A model generated the notes under the pieces. That model did not search any database. It was not told the origin of the DNA and saw only the letters and a program-made list of their open reading frames with translations. Made by a program: the position numbers and the translations under genes. Of a DNA stretch of 63,077 bases, positions 57,386 to 63,077 are shown piece by piece. The stretch comes from Wenjunlia tyrosinilytica (GTDB lineage Bacteria; Actinomycetota; Actinomycetes; Streptomycetales; Streptomycetaceae): contig NZ_BMMS01000037.1 in NCBI RefSeq assembly GCF_014646055.1, positions 1 through 63,077 on the forward strand, given 5' to 3'. Numbering within the stretch: the stretch's first letter is position 1; each line of letters begins with the position of its first letter.

Positions 57386-59155
57386 GTGGGGTCCCGTAAG
57401 CCACCCGCCCGCAATACCCGGAACACGACGACGCCGCGCCGCCCGGCCAAGGCGGCGGCCCTGCCGCCGAAGCCGGAGGCGCGGGAAGACGGCGAGGCCC
57501 TGGACGCGGATCTCCGTGACCGCGCCGCCGACGTGATCGACGGCGCCCGGTGGACCGGGGCTCAGGAAGCGGCGGCGCTGATCCAGGCCGCCAAGAACGA
57601 GGTGGACCAGATCCGCCGGGCGGCCGCCACCCACGCCAAGCGCGTGCTGGTGGAGGCAGCCGAAGAAGTCGGGGAGCGGCTGCGCCGCGCCGAGGGCGAC
57701 GCGGACACGATCCGCGCCGGTGCCCGGAGCGACGCGGAAGCGATCCTCGAACAGGCCCGGACCGACGCGGCCGCCGAGACCGAGGAGGTCATGGCGGACG
57801 CCGAGGAGCAGGCCAAGAGCCTGCTCGCCGAAGCCGAGAAGCAGGTGAGCATCGTGCTCGCCGAGGCGGAGGACCGGGCGAACGCCCTGGTGGAGCTGCG
57901 CCGTACCTCGGCGGAGGCCGCCTACCGCAAGGCCTTGGACGACGCCGCCCGCATCGTCGGTGAGGCGCAGGACCAAGCGGTGGAGATCCGGACGGCCCGT
58001 GCGGCACTCGACTCGGAGCTGGACCTGACCCGCCGGTCGGCCCGGCTCACCCTGGACGAGGAGCTGAGCGCGCGCCGGGCGGAGATCGACGCCGACCTCG
58101 CCGCGTACCGGGCGGAGGTGGACGCAGCCCGGGCGAAGATCGAAACCGAGTTCCGCCAGCTCGGCGAACAGCACGAGCGGGAACGGCAGGCACAGCGGGC
58201 TCGACTCGCCGCTGAGTTCGGGGAGCTGCGCAAGGAGGCGGAGAGGGAAGCCCGGACCGCCGCCGGCGCGGTACGCAAGGAGGCGGACGCCAAGCTCGCG
58301 GAAGCCAAACGCGAGCTGGACGCCGCCCGCGAGGCCCGGCGCGTCGCCGAGAAGCGCGCGGCGAGCCTCAAGCGGACCCGGGACCGCGGGGAGATGGTCA
58401 AGCAGGGAAGCATCTGGGTCGCGCTCGCGGCCGTGATCGTCCTCACCGCCTCCGGCGAGTGGGCCTTCGCCCGGATGGTCGGGCTGGGCAACACCCCGCT
58501 CGGAGACATGGGGTGGGCACTCCCCCTCGGTCTCGATGTCTACGCGGTCACGGCCTTCCGCATGAAGAAGGACGTGCCCTACGCGCTCGGGCTGATGGCC
58601 GCCACCAACATCACGTACCACGTGGCCGACATGACCGGCCACGGCGTGACGGTGGTCCACGGCAAACAGCACCCGAGCATCGGGCTCATCGTCGTCGCGG
58701 TCCTCGTCGTCGTCGCCATCGTCTGGCGCGTCCACCGTCTCCTGGAGAACGACCACGAGGAGACGGCGCCCGCCGAGGCCGCGATGGACACGGTCGCCCC
58801 GTCCGCCGGACGGGGCGAGTCGGACCGTACGGCCACCCTCGACGCGGACCGTACGGCGGACCCGAATCCGGACCGTACGGACCCCGCCCGTACGGACCGT
58901 ACGGCGGCCCGTACGGCGAAGCCCCGTACGGCCCGTACGCCCGCCCCCCGTACGGGCGGCCGTACGGCGGCTGTCCGTACGGACGAAGAGGCGATCCAGA
59001 TCCTGAAGGACTTGCCTCGCGGGGCCGACGGGTTCGTCACCGTCAACGCCGCCCGTACGGCCGTCGGCTGCAACCGCGACCGGGCCGTACGGCTGCTGGA
59101 CGAAGCGGGGCTCTTGAGCCCCGCAGACCGAGAGAAGCACCTCGCCGCTCGCTGA
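57386..59155 (+). CDS. SpdB-like coiled-coil membrane protein
   Basis: 589 aa from GTG 57386 with a GAGAGGAGG site. A long coiled coil (about residues 60-340, Ala/Glu/Arg-rich, repeated AEAEKQV-type heptads) leads to three or four membrane helices (SIWVALAAVIVLTASGEWAF, MGWALPLGLDVYAVTAF, YALGLMAATNITYHVADM, SIGLIVVAVLVVVAIVW). An Arg-Thr-rich linker and a small winged-HTH end (EEAIQILKDLPRGADGFVTVN) follow. The membrane part matches the SpdB/DUF2637 family that spreads plasmids within the mycelium. The linker DNA carries an array of CGTACG. Confidence 0.82.
   Translation: MGSRKPPARNTRNTTTPRRPAKAAALPPKPEAREDGEALDADLRDRAADVIDGARWTGAQEAAALIQAAKNEVDQIRRAAATHAKRVLVEAAEEVGERLRRAEGDADTIRAGARSDAEAILEQARTDAAAETEEVMADAEEQAKSLLAEAEKQVSIVLAEAEDRANALVELRRTSAEAAYRKALDDAARIVGEAQDQAVEIRTARAALDSELDLTRRSARLTLDEELSARRAEIDADLAAYRAEVDAARAKIETEFRQLGEQHERERQAQRARLAAEFGELRKEAEREARTAAGAVRKEADAKLAEAKRELDAAREARRVAEKRAASLKRTRDRGEMVKQGSIWVALAAVIVLTASGEWAFARMVGLGNTPLGDMGWALPLGLDVYAVTAFRMKKDVPYALGLMAATNITYHVADMTGHGVTVVHGKQHPSIGLIVVAVLVVVAIVWRVHRLLENDHEETAPAEAAMDTVAPSAGRGESDRTATLDADRTADPNPDRTDPARTDRTAARTAKPRTARTPAPRTGGRTAAVRTDEEAIQILKDLPRGADGFVTVNAARTAVGCNRDRAVRLLDEAGLLSPADREKHLAAR
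58826..59091. repeat. Array of 13 CGTACG palindromes inside the SpdB-like gene
   Basis: CGTACG, mostly as CCGTACGG, occurs 13 times in 266 bp and encodes the repeated Arg-Thr dipeptide of the linker. The same codon pair (CGT ACG) is used at nearly every Arg-Thr although six Arg and four Thr codons exist, which suggests either recent tandem growth or selection on the DNA itself. Confidence 0.7.
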
Positions 59156-59239
59156 CCCGCGCGGCGCCGTACGTCGCGGGCCGGGCCCGCCACCGCCCCC
59201 GAGAGTCGGCGGGCCCCTTCCCCCGAGAGGAGATCACCT

Positions 59240-59806
59240 GTGCCCGAGATCGAGCACATGAACAACGAGGTCCTGAACCGGGTGCCGGCGGAGTTCCGGC
59301 CCCTGCTCAACCTGGACCACCTGACCACCTGGACGCTGGACCGGCAGCGCGTACACAACGACGACCACGGCGAATACGAGGCGGCCCGGGCCATGTTCCA
59401 GGCCGTCCTGCGCTCCCAGGTGGTTGAGGGAGACGGCAAGTGGTCGGCCCGGCGCCGGGCCCGGAAGGTCGAGAAGCACCTGAACCGGCTGGTCAAGGCC
59501 TCGCGGGACCAGGCGCAGGCCGCAGAGGGCCTGCGCACCGCGTACGCGGACCACGTCCGCACCGTCGCCGCCCTGCCCGGTCAGCGGGCGGCCAAGGCCA
59601 AGGCCAAGGCTGACCGGCGCGGTCAGGTGAACGCCTTCGCCACGAAGTCGCTGAACAAGACGGTCGCCGCGATGGCGGCCCGGCCCGACGGCGACACCGA
59701 GGCGAGCGACGAAACCGCAGGTCAGAGTGCCGGTAAGGCGTCCGGAGGGCGCACAGTCCGGGGCGTCCGGGGCGTGAACGACCTGTTCGAGCGCAAGGGA
59801 GCCTGA
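59240..59806 (+). CDS. Hypothetical spread-operon protein
   Basis: A 188-aa protein from GTG 59240 with GAGAGGAG. Basic and helical: WSARRRARKVEKHLNRLVKASRDQAQAAEGL, then a Lys/Ala/Arg stretch and a low-complexity tail. It could bind nucleic acid or act as an adaptor to the SpdB-like protein. No family recognised. Confidence 0.6.
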   Translation: MPEIEHMNNEVLNRVPAEFRPLLNLDHLTTWTLDRQRVHNDDHGEYEAARAMFQAVLRSQVVEGDGKWSARRRARKVEKHLNRLVKASRDQAQAAEGLRTAYADHVRTVAALPGQRAAKAKAKADRRGQVNAFATKSLNKTVAAMAARPDGDTEASDETAGQSAGKASGGRTVRGVRGVNDLFERKGA

Positions 59807-59809
59807 TCA

Positions 59810-60034
59810 GTGCAGCAGGTGCCCTCGACCTCCGAGGTCCGCCGGGAACGCCGCGCCGCCCACTGGGCGGCGCGGCAGGCCCGGCAGGTCCAAGCGCGCG
59901 GCGACGCGGGTCTGGCCGATGCCTGGTGGGACCGGGCCCGCGCGATCTGCAAGGCCAATCCGGAATTGTGGAATGACCTCGCGCTGACGCTGGAGAACTG
60001 GACCAGCCGTCACGACGGCAGTCACGGCGCGTAA
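59810..60034 (+). CDS. Small basic hypothetical protein
   Basis: A 74-aa protein from GTG 59810, three bases after the previous stop. Arg/Ala-rich N-terminus (RRERRAAHWAARQARQVQARGD) followed by AWWDRARAICKANPELWNDLALTLENW. Function unknown. Confidence 0.55.
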   Translation: MQQVPSTSEVRRERRAAHWAARQARQVQARGDAGLADAWWDRARAICKANPELWNDLALTLENWTSRHDGSHGA

Positions 60035-60164
60035 GCGTCATCACCATCATCATCACCCGGGGGCGGACCGGTTTTGGGAGGCCAAGGCGGGCGCGCGGGC
60101 GCGCGGGCGCTCGGGCGCGCGAGGATCTCCTATCCGGTCACCCTCTGTCAACCCTGGAGAGCAC

Positions 60165-62531
60165 GTGGCTGATGACCCTCGGGACGACAACCGGAACGGC
60201 AACGTCGTCTCCTTCCGATCTCGGGGAGGGGCCCCGCCGGGGCTCCCCCCGATCCCGGGCGCCCCTCCCCCGGCGCCCCCGGCCCCGCCCGCCGAACCGC
60301 CTGCCCCGGCCTCCGGGCCGGAGGTGGGCGTCGGCGACGGGATGGTGGTTCCCGCCCGGCGGCGCCGGTCGGTGGCCGACTCCCTGGCCGACCTCACCCC
60401 GACACTCCCGCCGGCGCCCGGATCGACCGGCACCGTGGGCGCCGTCGCTCTCCGCTCGGAGGGGACGGCGCCCGCCCGCGGGGATGGCGATGAAGGCGAG
60501 GCGGACGGCCCCGGCGTCGCCGCCCTCGGCCTTGCGGCCACCCTTGCTATCGCGCTGGCCGCACTGCGGGGCACCGCGACAGTGCTGACGGACTGGCGCC
60601 AGCGGCGCCAGGAGCGGGCGGAGGAACTGGCCCCGCTGCGCGAGGCCCGCCTCAAGCACCGGCTCGCAGGCGAGGAGACCGCCGCCAAGCACGCCCTCGC
60701 CATGCAAAGCATCGGCGACAAGGCAGCGCAGAAGCGCGGCAAGTCCATCCCTTCCAGTCAGGAGTACGGCCGCAAGGCACTCGGTGGCGGCCGTGGCTCC
60801 CTGATGGGAGGCGGCGGCAAGGGAAGCGGGCCCGGAGGTAAGGGCACCGGCGGAGCCGGGCCCGGCCGCGGAGGCAAGGGCGGCTCCGGCAGCGGGCTGA
60901 CGCCGGGCGGCAAGAAGACCTCACCGAAGACGTCCAACGGACTCGGCTCGCTCGGCACCAAGGGCAAGGGCGGCTCGAAGTCGCCCGGCTCTGGGAAGAA
61001 CGGCCCGTCCGGGAAGAACGGCGGCTCGGGGTCGGGGATCAAGTCGCCCTCGGGCGGCAAGTCCCCCAGCTCGAAGAAGTCCAGCCCCGCGCTGGAGCGG
61101 GCCCGCGGCCGCCAGGAACGGGCCGCCGCACGGCAGGGCGCCAAGGTGCAGCGGCGCGCGGACCGGCAGGCGGCCCGCGCAGAGAACCGGGCCAAGGACC
61201 GGGACGCCGCCCGGGACCGCAAGACCCGCGCGGCGGACGCCCGGCAGGACACCAAGGACCGGGTCCGCAACGCCCGGGCCGACGCGAAGCAGGCCCGCAA
61301 GGAGCAGGTCCGGCAGGACCGGTTCGAGGCCAAGCAGAAGGCCCGCAAGGCCAGGGCCAAGGCCCGCCGGAAGAAGAAGGAGACTGCGGCCGCTTCCGAC
61401 GCGACATTCGGGCGGGCCGTCGCCAAGGCGGCGCGGCGCCGACTGAAGAAGCGCCGGAAAAACCTGGCTCCGCCGGTGCTGACCACGGTCAAGCGCAAGA
61501 AGCCGAAGAAGGGAGGTGCCAGCGGCGGGGCGACACCGGCCGGGCCGAAGGTCGACCTGACCAAGAAGCCCAAGCCGGGGGCCACGCCGAAGGTCGACCT
61601 CACGAAGAAGCCCAAGCCCGCCGGCGGTTCCGCGACTGGCACCGGGCCGAAGGTCGGCACGACCAAGAAGCCCAAGCCGGGCGGTGGCACGAAGGCCTCG
61701 GGGCCCGGCAGAAAGAAGAAGGTCCGGGTGAAGCCGAAGTCGAAGAAGAAGACGCGCGGCTCCGCCCCGGGCACGGGCCCCGCCGACCGGCGCAAGGCCA
61801 GCCGCAAGGAGCGGGCCCGCCGCGCGAGCGAACGGGCCAAGGCCAAGACAGAGGGCGCCGACTCTGCCGGGAGCGGCTGGGAGTTCTACACCCCGCCGCC
61901 GCGCGGGGAACGGCGCAGCGCCTACGACTCCATGCGGGACACCGACCCGCAGCAACAGGAGGTGTGGACGGTGGGGCAGATCTTCCCGCCCGGCTATCAG
62001 GCCTCCTCGCGCGAGCCCCTGACCACTGGGGCCCGTGGCCTCCCTGCCGGAAGCACTACGACGAACACGAAGGAGGCGCCCGTGGGCAACTCGCCCGCTG
62101 TGAACACCGGGGCCGTCACGATCGCGATGGACGGCGGCATGAACCCCGAGCACGCGACGGAGGTGACGCTCGATGACGTCACCGAGTTCCTGGACGAGGT
62201 GGTCTCGGAGGCCTTCGCCGCGCACGACGAATGCCTCCAGCTCGCCCGGAAGGCCAGGGAGCTGATGCATGAGCTGGACTGGGTGGCCGCCCAACTGGCC
62301 GCCAAGCACAACATCATCGGCACCCTCACCGCCTGGGCGATGCGCAAGCTCGCCGAGTCGATGGAGGTCCTCTCCCGCAAGGCCGAGGAGATGTCCATCA
62401 AGTCGCTCCACGCGGCCGAGACCTGTGAGACCGCGAAGACCGAGATGGACGACGCGTACCGGCCGCTCACGCAGGCGACCGCCGACGCAGGCCTTCGCAC
62501 CCCGTCCGCCCGCGTGCACAACGAGAACTAG
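60165..62531 (+). CDS. Large basic low-complexity protein with C-terminal coiled-coil domain
   Basis: 788 aa from GTG 60165 with a CTGGAGAG site. Proline-rich N-terminus; one hydrophobic helix (VAALGLAATLAIALAALRG, near residue 120); Gly/Ser/Lys-rich middle; very basic Arg/Lys/Ala region; tandem KVDLTKKPKPG repeats; and a folded C-terminal part of about 140 aa (DVTEFLDEVVSEAFAAHDECLQLARKARELMHELDWVAAQL). The middle could coat nucleic acid. The architecture resembles large transfer-associated proteins on actinobacterial plasmids, but no domain can be named. Confidence 0.65.
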   Translation: MADDPRDDNRNGNVVSFRSRGGAPPGLPPIPGAPPPAPPAPPAEPPAPASGPEVGVGDGMVVPARRRRSVADSLADLTPTLPPAPGSTGTVGAVALRSEGTAPARGDGDEGEADGPGVAALGLAATLAIALAALRGTATVLTDWRQRRQERAEELAPLREARLKHRLAGEETAAKHALAMQSIGDKAAQKRGKSIPSSQEYGRKALGGGRGSLMGGGGKGSGPGGKGTGGAGPGRGGKGGSGSGLTPGGKKTSPKTSNGLGSLGTKGKGGSKSPGSGKNGPSGKNGGSGSGIKSPSGGKSPSSKKSSPALERARGRQERAAARQGAKVQRRADRQAARAENRAKDRDAARDRKTRAADARQDTKDRVRNARADAKQARKEQVRQDRFEAKQKARKARAKARRKKKETAAASDATFGRAVAKAARRRLKKRRKNLAPPVLTTVKRKKPKKGGASGGATPAGPKVDLTKKPKPGATPKVDLTKKPKPAGGSATGTGPKVGTTKKPKPGGGTKASGPGRKKKVRVKPKSKKKTRGSAPGTGPADRRKASRKERARRASERAKAKTEGADSAGSGWEFYTPPPRGERRSAYDSMRDTDPQQQEVWTVGQIFPPGYQASSREPLTTGARGLPAGSTTTNTKEAPVGNSPAVNTGAVTIAMDGGMNPEHATEVTLDDVTEFLDEVVSEAFAAHDECLQLARKARELMHELDWVAAQLAAKHNIIGTLTAWAMRKLAESMEVLSRKAEEMSIKSLHAAETCETAKTEMDDAYRPLTQATADAGLRTPSARVHNEN

Positions 62532-62542
62532 GAGGTCACCTC

Positions 62543-63022
62543 GTGTCCGGAGAAATCACGCCCGGTCAGGTCGTGTCCGGGGAGATCGTCCCCCGCGAGA
62601 GCTACGTCCCTGCGGTCCCCGCCAGCGACGGCGACCTCCCGTCGATCCCCGACAGCAACCTGGGCTTCCTCAGCCTCGGTCTCGCCGTCGCCGCGCTGGC
62701 CGCGCAGGCGCTGCGGCTCAAAGAGAAGGTCTGGGCCCTCCAGGCGCTCTTTCGCCGCAACACCGACAAGGCAAGCAACATGTCGGAGATGTGTGACGCG
62801 GCAGAAGTCGAGCCGCAATTCACCGCTCTCATCATGGAGGGCGCCACCTCGCTGCGGGAAGTCGCCGAAGCCTCGGGCGACATGGTGAATGCCGCCGACG
62901 AGATGCAGATGGACGCGCAGGGCTTCAACGACGCCCACCAGGGCGAATACGGCGGGATCTACGAAGTCGTGCAGTCCATGGGCGTGCAGCAGCCCAAGCC
63001 CGGATTCAACGAAGTCAAGTAA
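62543..63022 (+). CDS. Hypothetical protein with hydrophobic helix, last spread-operon gene
   Basis: 159 aa from GTG 62543 with AGGAGG. Two short direct repeats near the N-terminus (SGEITPGQVVSGEIVP), one hydrophobic helix (LGFLSLGLAVAALAAQALRL), then a soluble helical domain (MSEMCDAAEVEPQFTALIMEGATSLREVAEASGDMV). It follows the 788-aa gene by 11 bp and both carry a single membrane helix, suggesting a joint complex; inference only. Confidence 0.65.
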   Translation: MSGEITPGQVVSGEIVPRESYVPAVPASDGDLPSIPDSNLGFLSLGLAVAALAAQALRLKEKVWALQALFRRNTDKASNMSEMCDAAEVEPQFTALIMEGATSLREVAEASGDMVNAADEMQMDAQGFNDAHQGEYGGIYEVVQSMGVQQPKPGFNEVK

Positions 63023-63030
63023 CCGAATAG

Positions 63031-63058
63031 CCGCCCGGACGCGAAAGCGCCGGGGCGG
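63031..63058. terminator. Hairpin at the right edge, end of the spread operon
   Basis: CCGCCCGG-A-CGC, loop GAAA, GCG-CCGGGGCGG: a GC stem with one mismatch and a stable GNRA-type loop, 9 bp after the last stop. Confidence 0.65.
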
Positions 63059-63077
63059 AAAGCCCCCACGGGAGGGG

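Noticed and set aside
60040-60060. Run of CAT/CAC codons resembling a polyhistidine tag
   Set aside because: It lies in a non-coding gap after the stop at 60034 and is not in frame with any supported gene.
1-63077. CRISPR array, rRNA or canonical tRNA genes
   Set aside because: No regularly spaced repeats with unique spacers, and no rRNA sequence. The only tRNA-like stretch (56220-56294) lacks a D-arm and U33.

Overview
The window is about 63 kb of very GC-rich DNA. It uses GC-ending codons, frequent GTG starts and GGAGG-type ribosome binding sites. The gene families point to a Streptomyces-type actinomycete: SCO6880-like, DUF4913, SpdB-like, PRiA4_ORF3, and an XRE regulator paired with an RsbW-like ATPase. 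No rRNA, canonical tRNA or housekeeping operon is present. ParA/ParB-like partition genes, a DnaB-like helicase, a primase-polymerase, a Rep-like protein, a relaxase with MobC, a type IV secretion (T4SS) operon and spread genes together indicate a conjugative plasmid or plasmid-like element, possibly nearly complete. Whether it is circular cannot be decided from the window.

Layout. 0.1-3.2 kb: orphan Pycsar-effector/spread membrane protein, and a ParA/ParB-like operon with two exact inverted copies of a 20-bp parS-like site. 3.2-17.1 kb: a small TnpV-like gene and a giant N6-methyltransferase/SNF2-helicase gene (about 4,377 aa, DarB-like, probable anti-restriction). 17.3-20.3 kb: a mobile-DNA scrap zone with an inverted duplication, a serine recombinase tail, a tyrosine recombinase-like gene and a 1,027-bp transposase-less Tn3-type element with perfect 5-bp target duplications. 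20.4-26.1 kb: primase-polymerase, serine recombinase, SprT-like protease and a zeta-toxin module. 26.2-34.6 kb: T4SS operon on the minus strand. 35.1-39.9 kb: a divergent peptidoglycan hydrolase, then a MobC/relaxase/accessory operon and a likely oriT. 40-42.7 kb: regulators. 42.8-49.3 kb: a minus-strand accessory cluster with a C5-cytosine methyltransferase, a PP-loop (PAPS reductase-like) ATPase, a DNA-binding protein and zinc-rich unknowns. 49.9-53.8 kb: toxin-antitoxin-like genes, iteron-like repeats, DnaB-like helicase and Rep-like protein. 54.4-63.0 kb: GNAT, a GntR/KorA-like repressor and a plus-strand spread operon including a SpdB-like coiled-coil membrane protein.

How the parts may work together (inference). 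The hydrolase, T4SS and MobC/relaxase genes would move the DNA. The giant methylase-helicase would protect incoming DNA from restriction, and SpdB-like genes would spread it within the mycelium. An operator-like element of about 50 bp shared by the giant-gene locus and the hydrolase suggests co-regulation at transfer.

The most unusual signal is in the 44.5-49.3 kb cluster. Each of its seven genes is preceded by a copy of a structured leader. The leader has a stem whose sequence varies but whose pairing is kept, an invariant GYGGGAAT at the loop, and a conserved tail resembling CACACCGAACCACCTCAAC ahead of the ribosome binding site. Three proteins from this cluster, and the giant methylase-helicase, carry QLDLF/QLELF/QMELF/QCTLF peptides resembling sliding-clamp-binding motifs. 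This suggests a replication-coupled DNA-modification or anti-defence set under a shared RNA-level control.
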